Assembly (NCBI RefSeq): GCF_000145275.1
Contig: NC_014393.1
Location: 4,836,001 to 4,900,000 of the forward strand
Direction of reading: 5' to 3'
DNA from: Clostridium cellulovorans 743B
GTDB taxonomy: Bacteria; Bacillota; Clostridia; Clostridiales; Clostridiaceae
DNA length: 64,000 bases
Under the pieces are notes generated by a model. It ran no database searches. It saw nothing but the letters and a program-made list of their open reading frames with translations, and was not told the DNA's origin. Made by a program: the position numbers and the translations under genes. Below are positions 15,373 through 25,097 of this stretch, in pieces. Every line of letters begins with the position of its first letter. The stretch's first letter is position 1.

Positions 15373-16185
15373 CTATCCTTTCCTGTAAATTGCTGGCATA
15401 ACATACTTGTAATCTGTCTCTTCTTTATTTATAGCTTCAGAATGTCCTATAAATAAGTATCCTCCACTTTTGGTGCTATTATAAAATTTATTTATCAATT
15501 GCTCCTTTGTTTTTTGATCAAAATATATCATTACATTTCTGCAGAATATAATATCGAACTTACTTTTAAATGAAAAAACCTCATTCATTAAATTAAAATT
15601 TCTATATATAACTTCATCTCGTATTTCTTTAGAGATTTGATAACTTTCTTTTCCAACCTTCGCAAAATATTTCATAATCCAATACTTCGGTACTGAACCC
15701 ATAGCTTCTGCCGGATAAATTCCATTTTCCGCTACCTCCAATACCTTTTGTGATATATCTGTTGCTAATATTTTTGTGTCCCACATAAATTTTGACTTTC
15801 CAAAATAATCTGCTATTATCATTGCTAAGGTATAAGGTTCCTCACCACTAGAACAGCCTGCACTCCAGATTCTCAAATCTCTATCTGTACACTCCTTCTC
15901 TAAATAAGGTAGGATAATATTCTTAAAATAATCGAAATGATCCTTTTCCCTCATAAAAAAGGTATGATTGGTAGTAAGTCTATTTATAAGATTTCTAACC
16001 TCTTTTCCTGAAGCATCTTGAAAAATAAAGTTTAAGTAATCGTGAAAATTATTAAAACCCTTTTCTACAATCATGTTGCTAAGACGCCCTTCAATAAGAA
16101 GCCTTTTTTTTGTAAGGTCTATTCCATAATCCTTTTTTATATAATCTGTAAGCTCTTTAAAATCATGTTCCTTCAAAGTTAACAT
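15373..16185 (-). CDS. cheR: CheR, chemoreceptor glutamate methyltransferase
   Basis: Transfers methyl groups from S-adenosylmethionine to receptor glutamates, opposing CheB. 270 aa: an N-terminal helical domain (1-70) with RLTTNHTFFMRE at about 68-79, and a SAM-binding Rossmann domain with WSAGCSSGEEPYTLAM (about 107-122), ATDIS and DIIFCRNVMIYF. Length and motifs are normal for the family. A 180-bp gap separates it from the mcp upstream and contains one copy of an 82-nt repeat, so co-transcription with mcp is likely but not certain. Confidence 0.95.
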   Translation of the reverse strand: MLTLKEHDFKELTDYIKKDYGIDLTKKRLLIEGRLSNMIVEKGFNNFHDYLNFIFQDASGKEVRNLINRLTTNHTFFMREKDHFDYFKNIILPYLEKECTDRDLRIWSAGCSSGEEPYTLAMIIADYFGKSKFMWDTKILATDISQKVLEVAENGIYPAEAMGSVPKYWIMKYFAKVGKESYQISKEIRDEVIYRNFNLMNEVFSFKSKFDIIFCRNVMIYFDQKTKEQLINKFYNSTKSGGYLFIGHSEAINKEETDYKYVMPAIYRKG

Positions 16186-16244
16186 TTCTCTACCTCTAAA
16201 TTTTACCCTAGGTCACTTTTTGATATTTAAGTGATATACGTTCC

Positions 16245-16326
16245 ATTATTGAAACTTCATCAAAAATCTATGGACATATTGAGAAATCAATATAATCTGT
16301 GAAGATTCTTGATAGAAACTTATTTA
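16245..16326 (+). repeat. 82-nt dispersed structured repeat, copy A
   Basis: Matches 52026-52107 at 66 of 82 positions without gaps (aligned by hand). The central hairpin is ATATTGA-GAAA-TCAATAT; flanking segments TCAAAAATC and GATTCTTGA form an outer stem. It lies between mcp and cheR, antisense to that transcript in this orientation. Confidence 0.6.
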
Positions 16327-16365
16327 ATATAACTTTTAAACTATAACATTATATTTCCTCATCAA

Positions 16366-18865
16366 TTAGTATTTACCGAAATCCTTGCTATCTAAGGATA
16401 TCTTTGGTTTGCCTTTTGTTGCCATTGATTCAGTATGTTCTGGTAAACTATGTTTAGCTTTATTGAACTCTGAATCAAAAGATATTCCCTTATAAGCTAC
16501 TGATGAACCTCGTTTTAGTTTAAATCTTCCTATCATATTTTTAAGCATCATTGCTTGGCTTGAAAGTTCTTCGCTAGCTGTTGCACTTTGTTCAGCTGTT
16601 GATGAATTTGTTTGTACAACATCTGAAACTTGTTCTATACCCTTATTTATTTGTGCTATGGCAGTTGCTTGTTCATTGGAAGCTGTTGCTATATCTCCAA
16701 CTAAGGTTGCTGCCTTAGTTACTTCAGAAACTATTTGATCAAGAGATTCTGCAGTACTATTTGCAATTTTTGTTCCAATTTCTACTTTTCTAATAGAACC
16801 TTCTATTAGGTCTGTAGTTTCCTTAGCTGCATTAGCACTTCTCTCTGCAAGATTTCTTACTTCCTCTGCTACAACTGCAAAACCCTTACCATGTTGTCCT
16901 GCCCTAGCTGCTTCAACTGCTGCATTTAAGGCTAATATGTTGGTTTGGAAAGCAATATCATCAATTACTTTAATTATTTTCGAGATATTTGCAGAAGACT
17001 CATTGATTTCTTCCATAGACTTAAGCATCTCTTTCATATGAGAATTTCCAAGTTCAGCTCCTTTTTTCGCATTAAGAGCAAGTTCATTGGCCTGGCTAGC
17101 ATTTATAGCATTTTGCTTTGTTTGAGCTGCTACTTCTCCAATAGACGATGTTAATTCCTCTATTGAACTTGCTTGTTCTGTAGTCCCTTGTGAAAGAGTT
17201 TGACTTCCTTCAGAAACCTGACTGGATCCTGTTGAAACTTGATCTGCAGCGTTGTTTATCTCTTTAAATATTTCATTGAAAGATTCAATTATAAGATTTA
17301 GAGCTTCCTTAATCTGAGCAAAGTCCCCTTTATATTCGTTATTTATGGACAACTCAAGATTTGAGTTAGACATTTCGTTTAAAACTTCTGAAATTTCTGA
17401 TATATAAGAAGCTAAAGCATCTATAGTTTCATTTAATGCATTTTTGATATCAGCATGATCTCCTTTATAATTTCCTACAACATGTCCTTTTAAATTTCCA
17501 TTAGACATTTCTTGTAGTACTTTTGAAGCTTCCTTAACAGGTTCAATAATAGCATCTAAAGTACCGTTTACCCCTTCAACTATCATTTTAAATTCTCCAC
17601 CATGTTTGTTTGCATCAGCTCTTATTGATAATTTTCCTTCTACTGCTGCCTTTGATAGCATATTAACATCTACAACCAATCCATTTATTGCATCTATACA
17701 AGTATTTAAGTTATTCTTCATTTCGTTGAAGTCGCCATTATAAGTATCAGTTATTTTTGGTGGTATGTCCCCTTTGCTTATTCTATCTATATACTCTGCA
17801 TTTAAATTTATAGGTCTTATAAAAGCTTCAATGATGTTATTTATTCCTACTACAAGCTTACTCCACTCCCCATTGTAATTTGCAAAAATCACCTCTTATA
17901 CGCAACTTGCCTTCTTGTATTGCATTTATAAGTTTTCTTATCTCAGTTAGCAATTCTTCAATGGTTTTTGCCATCAATACTATATTTTTTCCAAGGACAT
18001 CCTTATCTGATTTAGCAGATAGATTAATATTCAAATCACCAGACGCTATTTTCTCTACAGCATTTACTTGTTCATTGATATTCTCTGTCATTTTTTTAAA
18101 GGCTGACATTAAATCACCTATCTCATCTTTTGTAATATTTTCAATATTAATGTCTATATCTCCAACAGCAATTCTATTAGAATAATCGACCAACTTACTT
18201 ATAGGTTTGGTAATAGCCCTTGAAATTAATACACCTAGTCCAATAGCTGCTAAAACTCCAAGAATCATAATTATTATCATTAAACTTGTTGCAGAGCTTG
18301 CCATTGCAGCGTTATCATTTGCAGTTGTTTTGGCAAGACTCTCCTTCATATCGATAATTTCAGCTAAATTCTCGTCAACTGCTGCATTAGCTTTAACGCC
18401 CTCGCCTTTAATTATGTCAAAAGCCTGTTGATCTTTATTTTCCTTTTTCAGTTGAATTATTTGTGAAACTAGCTGCTCAAAATACGTCATAGATTTATCT
18501 AGCTTCTCACACAATGCTTTTCCTTCATTTGTATGCACTGTTTCTTGAAAAGCAAGATAATTTTTACTGAAGTTCTCTTTATCAGTATTATACTTTGTTT
18601 CATATTCTGGTATGGCATTTGCATTGCTAGCCAAAAGTACATCTCTAAGATCTACTCTAATCTTCTGAAAAGATTCAGCCATATTCACAACATTTGACAT
18701 AGGAGCAGTCATTTCTTTATATAGTTCTGTATCATTGTTACTTATTACCTTTATTCTAGAAATACCAACTATGCCGATTGCAAAAGCAAGAATAGCTACA
18801 ACAAAAAATCCTGATGTTATTTTAGTACCTAGCTTTAAATTGTTGAAAAAATTCAATAATACCAT
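16366..18865 (-). pseudogene. Methyl-accepting chemotaxis protein split by a +1 frameshift
   Basis: Two overlapping frames are the halves of one ~832-aa receptor. The upstream half (18865 to 17858) has TM helices at about 12-36 and 191-214 around a four-helix-bundle sensor, then a HAMP domain. The downstream half (from about 17890 to 16366) has further HAMP-like repeats (GKLSIRADAN, GNLKGHVVGNYKGDHADI) and the signalling domain with the hairpin tip IDDIAFQTNILALNAAVEAA. The frames join if one base is removed from the five-base homopolymer at 17884-17888: GDF then ANYNGEWSKLV. So a single-base insertion, or a sequencing error, breaks the gene. All other features look functional. It sits between cheW and cheR in the che operon. 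Confidence 0.85.
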
Positions 18866-18890
18866 CTTCCTTCATTATTTCTCAATTTAA

Positions 18891-19376
18891 CTAACTTATT
18901 AAACTAACTCTCTCTATCTCATCATCATTAAGCAATTTGTCACAATCCAATAAAAGCTTAACCTCACTTCCTACCTTGCCTATACCTTTTACATAACGGT
19001 TGTTAAAGCCTGCTTTTATATCTGGCTGTGGAACAATATTGCTCTCATCTATATTGATTACTTCTGCTACATTATCAACAATGAGACCAACAGAAACATC
19101 CTTTATCTCAATAACAACGATACAAGTCCTATCGTTATACTCCTTTGGTTCCTTTTTAAACCTAAGCCTTACGTCAATAACTGGAATAATCTTTCCCCTT
19201 AGATTAATTATTCCTCTAACATAGTTAGGTAGCTCCGGAACTTCTGTTATCTCTTGAATACCTATTATTTCTATTACATACATGATTTCAATCCCATAAG
19301 TCTCCCTACCAATAGAGAAGGTAAGAAATTTACCTCTTTGGGTATCCTCAATAGTTTCCTCTAATACATCACCCAT
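18891..19376 (-). CDS. cheW: CheW, chemotaxis coupling protein
   Basis: Couples the receptor to the CheA kinase. 161 aa; a single CheW SH3-like double barrel with the conserved GRETYGIEIMYVIEI, the receptor-contact motif NLRGKIIPVID (about 59-69) and VGLIVDNVAEV. The start follows AAGGAG by nine bases. It is separated from cheA by 15 bp and from mcp by 25 bp, within the che operon. Confidence 0.95.
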   Translation of the reverse strand: MGDVLEETIEDTQRGKFLTFSIGRETYGIEIMYVIEIIGIQEITEVPELPNYVRGIINLRGKIIPVIDVRLRFKKEPKEYNDRTCIVVIEIKDVSVGLIVDNVAEVINIDESNIVPQPDIKAGFNNRYVKGIGKVGSEVKLLLDCDKLLNDDEIERVSLIS

Positions 19377-19391
19377 CTTAATTAACTCCTT

Positions 19392-21437
19392 TTATCTATC
19401 TAAAATACCACTTACATCTAAAATTAAACTCATGCTACCATCTCCAAGTATTGTGCATCCAGCAATACCCTTAGCTTTTTTTACGTAACCTGGTAATGCT
19501 TTGACTACTACCTGTTGTTCACCAATTAAAGAATCTACAAATAAACAAGCAACCTTTTTATTGTGCTCTACCACTACTATTATCCCATCAGAAAGAGTTG
19601 TAATCTTTGTATTAATATTAAAAATTCTACTCACCCTAAATACTGGATAAGCTTCGCCCCTTATCATTATCAACTCATTTTCATCACTATCGATAATTAC
19701 CCCATTTTCATCTGGTTTGAAAGATTCTCTAATATTTGTTATAGGTATTGTATATCTTGCTTTTCCAACTAGTACTTCTAAACCGTCGATTATTGCTAAG
19801 GTCAAGGGGATTTTAACTGATGTTTTGCTCCCTTTCCCTGGTATGCTCTCAATAAAAATTGTCCCGCCAATACTATCGATGTTTTTCTTTACCACATCCA
19901 TTCCAACACCACGTCCAGAGTATTCTGTAACTCTTTCGTTGGTTGAAAAACCTGGTAATAAAATAAACGAAAAAATTTCACTATCCGTAAGTTCCTCTTC
20001 TACTTTAGTAGTTAAACCCTTATCTCTTGCCTTATCATATATTTTCTTTCTATCAAGTCCTCTTCCGTCATCACTAACAATTATAAATACATCTCCACCA
20101 ACATTCTTTGCCTCAAGAGTGATTTTTCCTACCTCGGGCTTGCCAGAATCTATTCTTTCCTCTTTTCCTTCAAGTCCATGATCTAATGAATTTCTCACAA
20201 GATGCATAAGCGGATCAGAAATATGATCTATAATATTTTTATCAACTTCTGTTTCTTCTCCTATAATTTTAAGTTCAACTAATTTATTTAGCTTTTTGCT
20301 CATGTCCCTTACTATCCTATTCATCTTACGAAAAGTCATTGAGACTTCTACCATCCTGATAGACATAACTATGTCCTGCAACTCATTTGTAAGCTTTCTT
20401 AGCTGTAATGACGCTTTATTGAAGTTATCTAGTTGTAAACCCTCTAAATCTGGATTTTTTACAACCATAGCTTCTGAAATCACAATTTCACCGACTAAAT
20501 CTAAAAGCATATCAAGCTTAGAAATATTTACACTTATAATACTTTGATGCTTTCCACTTTTATTCATATTAGTAGCTTCTTCTTTATTACTTCTCATCAC
20601 TTCTATAGTTTCATTATGAACAACTTCAGACTTTTCTTTTAATGCATTAAGGTCTGGTGGATATTCTTGCACTTGTAATAGTTCAAATTCCTTTAAAAGA
20701 ACAGTCTCCTCAAGTTGCTCCTGAATCTTTTCCCTTTTTTCGTATGTAGAAAAGCCAATGAAAAATCCATTTTTTCTTATTTCATTGGCACTTTCTTTAT
20801 TGTCTATGATATCTTCAGGTATGTGATAGATTTCGCTGGCTATACCCTTAAGATTGTGTACTACTGTATAAGCTCTGATGTTTTCCATATCACATTCATC
20901 TTCAAAAAAAATCCTGGCAATATACCTCTGTTCATCATCTATATTTAGATTTTGATATGAACTTTTATAAGAATTTGAATTATCCATCTGATTCTTGGAA
21001 TTATGTTCAACAAATTCACTATTAATTTCGTTCATGGTTTTGAGGATCGATGAAGCTTTTTGTGCTAAAGCCTCGCTATCTCCATCTGGCTCCATATCAT
21101 TCTCAATCTTCTCAATTTCACCTTTGATAAAATCAATTGCTAGAAGGACCAAGTCAAATAAACTGTCAAAATCTACTGTTATATTTTCATTTTCTCTAAT
21201 ATAGTAGAACAAATCTTCTACAGAATGCGCTAATACAGCTATATTGTTAAACATCATCATAGCTGAAGAACTTTTTATGGTATGCATTATTCTAAAAATT
21301 TCATTTATTGCTTCACCACAAAGATCCTTCCTTTTTTCACATTCTATGCTGATTCTTTCAAGTTCATCCACCAGTTGGTTGCTCTCAAAGAGGTATACTT
21401 CTAGCATTGGTTCTCTATTTGCTCCTCCCTCTGACAT
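19392..21437 (-). CDS. cheA: CheA, chemotaxis sensor histidine kinase
   Basis: 681 aa with the five canonical domains. HPt (1-105) carries phospho-acceptor His52 in IMHTIKSSS. P2 (about 165-260) binds CheY, with the clostridial pattern FFEDECDMENIRAYTVVHNL. The dimerisation domain (about 295-365) includes ISKLDMLLDLVGE. The HATPase (about 365-545) has HLVRNSLDHGLE, DDGRGLD and GRGVGMDVVK. The CheW-like regulatory domain (about 550-680) ends the protein. Nothing is missing. The gene follows cheY by 39 bp and precedes cheW by 15 bp. Confidence 0.96.
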   Translation of the reverse strand: MSEGGANREPMLEVYLFESNQLVDELERISIECEKRKDLCGEAINEIFRIMHTIKSSSAMMMFNNIAVLAHSVEDLFYYIRENENITVDFDSLFDLVLLAIDFIKGEIEKIENDMEPDGDSEALAQKASSILKTMNEINSEFVEHNSKNQMDNSNSYKSSYQNLNIDDEQRYIARIFFEDECDMENIRAYTVVHNLKGIASEIYHIPEDIIDNKESANEIRKNGFFIGFSTYEKREKIQEQLEETVLLKEFELLQVQEYPPDLNALKEKSEVVHNETIEVMRSNKEEATNMNKSGKHQSIISVNISKLDMLLDLVGEIVISEAMVVKNPDLEGLQLDNFNKASLQLRKLTNELQDIVMSIRMVEVSMTFRKMNRIVRDMSKKLNKLVELKIIGEETEVDKNIIDHISDPLMHLVRNSLDHGLEGKEERIDSGKPEVGKITLEAKNVGGDVFIIVSDDGRGLDRKKIYDKARDKGLTTKVEEELTDSEIFSFILLPGFSTNERVTEYSGRGVGMDVVKKNIDSIGGTIFIESIPGKGSKTSVKIPLTLAIIDGLEVLVGKARYTIPITNIRESFKPDENGVIIDSDENELIMIRGEAYPVFRVSRIFNINTKITTLSDGIIVVVEHNKKVACLFVDSLIGEQQVVVKALPGYVKKAKGIAGCTILGDGSMSLILDVSGILDR

Positions 21438-21476
21438 ATATCCCCTCTTCTTTCTATTGATTTCTGGAATTCTTCA

Positions 21477-21830
21477 TTACAACTTGCTAAAAACTTTTAT
21501 TATTGTCTCTTCTTTAAATGGTTTTACTATAAAGCCAAAAGCACCAGCCACCACAGCATCTCTTACAATAGATTCTTGACCCATTGAAGAAATCATGATG
21601 ATCTTTGCATTTCTATCAAAGTTCTTTATCTCCTTTAGTGCTTCTAAACCAGTCATTATAGGCATGGTAATATCAAGTGTTACGATGTCAGGCTTAAGAA
21701 GTTTATACTTTTCAATTGCTTGTTTACCATTTTCTGCTTCAGCAATTACCTCAAACCCATTTCTTTCTAAGACAGATTTTAGAGATATTCTCATAAACAT
21801 AGCATCATCAGCAATTAATATCTTTTTCAT
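21477..21830 (-). CDS. cheY: CheY-type response regulator
   Basis: 117 aa, a stand-alone receiver domain. It has the acidic pocket Asp8/Asp9 (IADDAMFMR), phospho-acceptor Asp53 (TLDITMP), the conserved Ser/Thr at 81-82 and Lys103 in IVKPF. It is the first gene of the chemotaxis operon. The 186-bp upstream spacer towards the ABC ATPase gene should hold the operon promoter, but I find no convincing sigma-A or SigD box. Confidence 0.93.
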   Translation of the reverse strand: MKKILIADDAMFMRISLKSVLERNGFEVIAEAENGKQAIEKYKLLKPDIVTLDITMPIMTGLEALKEIKNFDRNAKIIMISSMGQESIVRDAVVAGAFGFIVKPFKEETIIKVFSKL

Positions 21831-22016
21831 AAACTCCGCCCCCTTAACCTTTACATATTTATGAAGAACATTATAAATTTATTTTTGTTATTACATGAAT
21901 AAGTTCATTTTAAGACTAAGCTTCAAATCTAAAATATTCATTTATAAGTTCTTACTATCAATAGTAATTATATTTATATTAAGTAAATTTATTCCTTTTA
22001 GCTGTATGTAGCTTCA

Positions 22017-22811
22017 TCAACTAATCGCTCCTGTATCATTAAAGTCTTCTTCAGACTTTAAGTCATCAAAGAACTTTAAAAGTTTAGGAATAGTTAACCT
22101 ATTTTTTTCTTCTCCATGAACATCTAAAACCACTTGCCCTTGATGCATCATTATTAATCTATCACCCATGTTTATGGCATGATTTAAGTTGTGAGTTACC
22201 ATCATAGTTGTTATCTTATTTTCATTAACTATCTTATCTGTAACTTCACTAATTGTTTGAGAAGTCTTTAAATCCAATGCAGCCGTATGCTCATCTAACA
22301 ATAATAGCTTTGGCTTACTCATAACCACCATTATTAAGGATAAAGCTTGTCTTTGTCCACCAGAAAGCATCTCTACCTTTGTATCAAGCTTATCCTCAAG
22401 ACCTAAACCAACTCCAGATAAGACTTTTTTAAAATATTCTATGTTTCTTTTAGAAACTCCTGAAGTTAAATTAACTACTTTTCTTTTGTTATAAGCTATA
22501 GATAAATTTTCTAGAATGGTCATATTGGGGGATACACCCTTATATGGGTCCTTAAACACTCTACCTATATATTTAGCACTTTTGTATTCTGCTAACTTTC
22601 TTATCTCCCGTTTATTGATAACTATTTCTCCTTGATCTGGAGATATTGCTCCAGCAATGATGTTTAGCAGTGTAGATTTGCCAGCACCATCGCTTCCTAT
22701 GATAGTAATGAATTCTCCTGGTTTAACTTCTAGATTAAAATCCTTAAAAAGATTTTTTTCATTTACTGTCCCTTTATTAAAGCCTTTAGATAATCTAGTT
22801 ATTTTTAACAA
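22017..22811 (-). CDS. Orphan ABC ATPase, paralogue of the TrpZ-like gene downstream
   Basis: 264 aa. Clearly paralogous over the full length to the ATPase at 23322-24116. Walker A GSDGAGKST, signature LSGGQRQALS, Walker B LLLLDEH and the H-loop MVTHN are intact, but the Q-loop glutamine is lysine (GRVFKDP against GRVFQDP in the paralogue). The start is TTG at 22811, about eight bases after GGGGG. This gives exactly the same length and start position as the paralogue, which also uses TTG. No permease or binding protein accompanies it. It lies beyond the terminator of the complete importer, so it has its own transcript. It may supply an alternative subunit or be decaying. Confidence 0.85.
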   Translation of the reverse strand: MLKITRLSKGFNKGTVNEKNLFKDFNLEVKPGEFITIIGSDGAGKSTLLNIIAGAISPDQGEIVINKREIRKLAEYKSAKYIGRVFKDPYKGVSPNMTILENLSIAYNKRKVVNLTSGVSKRNIEYFKKVLSGVGLGLEDKLDTKVEMLSGGQRQALSLIMVVMSKPKLLLLDEHTAALDLKTSQTISEVTDKIVNENKITTMMVTHNLNHAINMGDRLIMMHQGQVVLDVHGEEKNRLTIPKLLKFFDDLKSEEDFNDTGAIS

Positions 22812-22869
22812 TAGAATCACCCCCATTAATTATCTTCGCAAATTTTAAAGTTCAAATCTTTTGTATCAG

Positions 22870-23161
22870 TGTAGCATCTTTTTGTAGCATGTTTTTATCA
22901 CAAAAATGCTACAGCTTAAATGGCTCTATCACTGGGTTTCCAAGCACTTTTTTCCCAATGTAGCATTTTCAAAAAAATAAAGACCTCATCTCTAAAAAAA
23001 ATAGAAATATAATTTTCCTTATATAGACATATAGTTTTTTATTTTATGCTACATTTGCTATACTATGCTATAAATGGCTCAACCAAGCCGTTTTTAAGGT
23101 AGCATTTTGTGTAGCATTTTTATTTTAAACTTGCTACATCTGCTACAGTTAATTTGCTACA
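22870..23161. repeat. Cluster of TGTAGCA / TGCTACA heptamers
   Basis: Within 292 bp I count nine exact heptamers: TGTAGCA at 22870, 22883, 22959 and 23110, and TGCTACA at 22907, 23047, 23132, 23141 and 23155. There are near matches at 23055, 23065 and 23099. Opposed copies can pair, giving two similar hairpin modules that both contain AAATGGCTC (near 22918 and 23073). It lies between the two paralogous ATPase genes. It may be an operator array or structured leader for the orphan ATPase gene. No known riboswitch is recognised. Confidence 0.5.
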
Positions 23162-23246
23162 GCTGTTAATAATATTTATATGACCCTATATTCTTTATAT
23201 ACATTTTCAGTGAATATTTTGGCAGAATTATCCTCAAAACAAAAAA

Positions 23247-23282
23247 CAGTCTGAGTTGAGGCTTTTGCCTCACTTCAAACTG
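23247..23282 (-). terminator. Terminator of the TrpXYZ-like operon
   Basis: CAGTCTGAGTTGAGGC pairs with GCCTCACTTCAAACTG with three mismatches around TTTT; on the minus strand a TGTTTTTTGTTTTG tract follows. It lies 40 bp past the ATPase stop codon. Confidence 0.75.
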
Positions 23283-23321
23283 CTTTTAAAGTAAACTTAG
23301 TGAATAATCTTAAATTATTTC

Positions 23322-24116
23322 TTAGCTAAATATTCCTGCGTCACTAAAACTTTCTCCAGACTTTAACTGATTGAAATATTCTAATAGCTTTGGAATTGTA
23401 AGCTCTGCTTTTTCTTTGCCTTCTACATCTAGAACAACTCGCCCTTGATGCATCATTATTAATCTGTCTCCCATGTTTATAGCATGGTTTAAGTTATGTG
23501 TTACCATCATAGTGGTAATTTTATGTTCATTTACTATCTTATCAGTAATTTCATTTATCCTTTGAGATGTTTTTGGATCTAGCGCTGCTGTATGCTCATC
23601 CAACAATAAAACCTGAGGTTTACTCATAACTGCCATTATCAAGGACAATGCTTGTCTTTGCCCTCCTGACAACATAGCAACCTTTGTTCCAAGCTTATCC
23701 TCAAGTCCTAGATTCACCTCTGCTAGTAGCTTCTTGAAGTGATCTATATTCTTCTTAGAAATTCCCGGAGTTAGGTTAAAGGATTTTCCCTTATTATAAG
23801 CTATGGACATATTCTCTAGTATAGTCATATTTGGAGATACGCCCTTTGAAGGGTCCTGAAATACTCTTCCTATGAATTTTGCACACTTGTACTCCGCAAG
23901 TCTACTAATATCTTTTTTATCAATGATAATTTTTCCGTCATCAGGAACTATAGCTCCAGCTATTATATTTAATAAAGTAGATTTACCAGCACCATTACTT
24001 CCTATAATAGTTATAAATTGTCCTTGCTTAACTTCTATATTAAAATCATTAAAAACAATTTTCTCGTTTACAGTTCCTCTATTAAAGCCTTTAGATAGAT
24101 TCGTTATTGTTAACAA
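23322..24116 (-). CDS. ABC importer ATPase (TrpZ/COG1101-like)
   Basis: 264-aa nucleotide-binding subunit of a TrpXYZ-type importer. It has Walker A GSNGAGKST, Q-loop GRVFQDPSKG, signature LSGGQRQALS, Walker B LLLLDEH and H-loop MVTHN. The start is taken as TTG at 24116, eight bases after CGGAGG; a GTG three codons upstream abuts the Shine-Dalgarno and is unlikely. The gene overlaps the permease 3' end by 26 bp, so translation is probably coupled. Importers of this family carry tryptophan or other small organic substrates; the substrate here is not evident. Confidence 0.9.
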   Translation of the reverse strand: MLTITNLSKGFNRGTVNEKIVFNDFNIEVKQGQFITIIGSNGAGKSTLLNIIAGAIVPDDGKIIIDKKDISRLAEYKCAKFIGRVFQDPSKGVSPNMTILENMSIAYNKGKSFNLTPGISKKNIDHFKKLLAEVNLGLEDKLGTKVAMLSGGQRQALSLIMAVMSKPQVLLLDEHTAALDPKTSQRINEITDKIVNEHKITTMMVTHNLNHAINMGDRLIMMHQGRVVLDVEGKEKAELTIPKLLEYFNQLKSGESFSDAGIFS

Positions 24117-24987
24117 CAGTGGCACCTCCGTTTTTCGCCTTCTTAAAGCTCTTGAAGGATAAATGTTTTGTATTTAAAGATAGAGCTACTATTACTATAA
24201 CAGCAGTTACAAGCTTTAAATCCTGAGGATCTAAACCTAATTCTAAAACACCTGTTACAGCAAGCCTATATATAATAGCACCTAGTGCCGCAGTTGTAGT
24301 GGCTTTCATAAAGGAAATCCTTCCAAATATTGATTCTCCTACAATTACCGCTGCTAGACCTATAACTACAGTTCCTGCTCCCATGCCTACATCAGCATAA
24401 TTCTGATATTGGCATAATAAAGCTCCTGCTAAAGCAGCTAACCCATTTGATATCACAAGTCCTAATATCTTATAGTTATCTTTATTTATAGCTAAAGATG
24501 TAACTAATTGTTCGTTATCACCTACAGCTCTTAATATAAAGCCTTTCTTGGTCTTAAGAAAAACATCTAAAAGTATTTTTACTATAATAGCAAAAATTAA
24601 AAGTACAACTATCTTAGGTATAACATCCTTAGATAAGAAATGTGATGATCCAAAAATCTGAGTATTAGCTTTGCCCATAACTCTAAGGTTTATGGAATAT
24701 AATCCTATCATAACTAATATTCCAGCCATCAAATTGTTAATTTTAAGCTTAACATGAAGTAACCCTGTTGTCGCTCCTCCAATACATCCTGCAATAATAG
24801 CCACTATTGTTGCTATAAAAGGATTCATACCCTTTGCAATCATAACTGCAGTAACTGCAGCCCCCAATGGCATAGTGCCATCCACGGACATATCAGGAAA
24901 ATCTAATATCTTATAAGTTATGTATACACCGATAGCGACAATGGCGTATATGAATCCTAATTCTAAAGAACCGATAATAATATCCAT
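24091..24987 (-). CDS. ABC importer permease (TrpY/COG4120-like)
   Basis: 298 aa with about eight to nine membrane helices, of the branched-chain amino-acid/ribose permease superfamily. The N-terminus is GFIYAIVAIGVYITYKILDFPDMSVDG; a conserved cytoplasmic loop TKKGFILRAVGDNEQLVTS (about 146-164) contacts the ATPase; the C-terminal part has LGAIIYRLAV. It lies between the lipoprotein gene (110-bp gap) and the ATPase (overlap). It forms the transmembrane channel of the importer. Confidence 0.92.
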   Translation of the reverse strand: MDIIIGSLELGFIYAIVAIGVYITYKILDFPDMSVDGTMPLGAAVTAVMIAKGMNPFIATIVAIIAGCIGGATTGLLHVKLKINNLMAGILVMIGLYSINLRVMGKANTQIFGSSHFLSKDVIPKIVVLLIFAIIVKILLDVFLKTKKGFILRAVGDNEQLVTSLAINKDNYKILGLVISNGLAALAGALLCQYQNYADVGMGAGTVVIGLAAVIVGESIFGRISFMKATTTAALGAIIYRLAVTGVLELGLDPQDLKLVTAVIVIVALSLNTKHLSFKSFKKAKNGGATVVNNNESI

Positions 24988-25097
24988 TTCTTAACCTCCC
25001 CAGTAAAGTTCCTGTCTTTATCTTTTGATACTCTCTTTGTAACCCGCAGAATCAGGCTAATAATGAATTCATTATTAGCCTGAATAAACTGTTAAAA

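Noticed and set aside
16366..18865. Programmed frameshift in the chemoreceptor gene
   Set aside because: The five-base homopolymer lacks a classic slippery heptamer with downstream hairpin, and chemoreceptors are not known to need one; a plain insertion or sequencing error is more likely.
19717..20181. 154-codon plus-strand ORF inside cheA
   Set aside because: Shadow of a fully recognisable CheA reading frame.
22861..23165. CRISPR array interpretation of the TGTAGCA cluster
   Set aside because: Repeats are 7-8 nt, occur in both orientations and have irregular spacing; there are no uniform repeat-spacer units and no cas genes.
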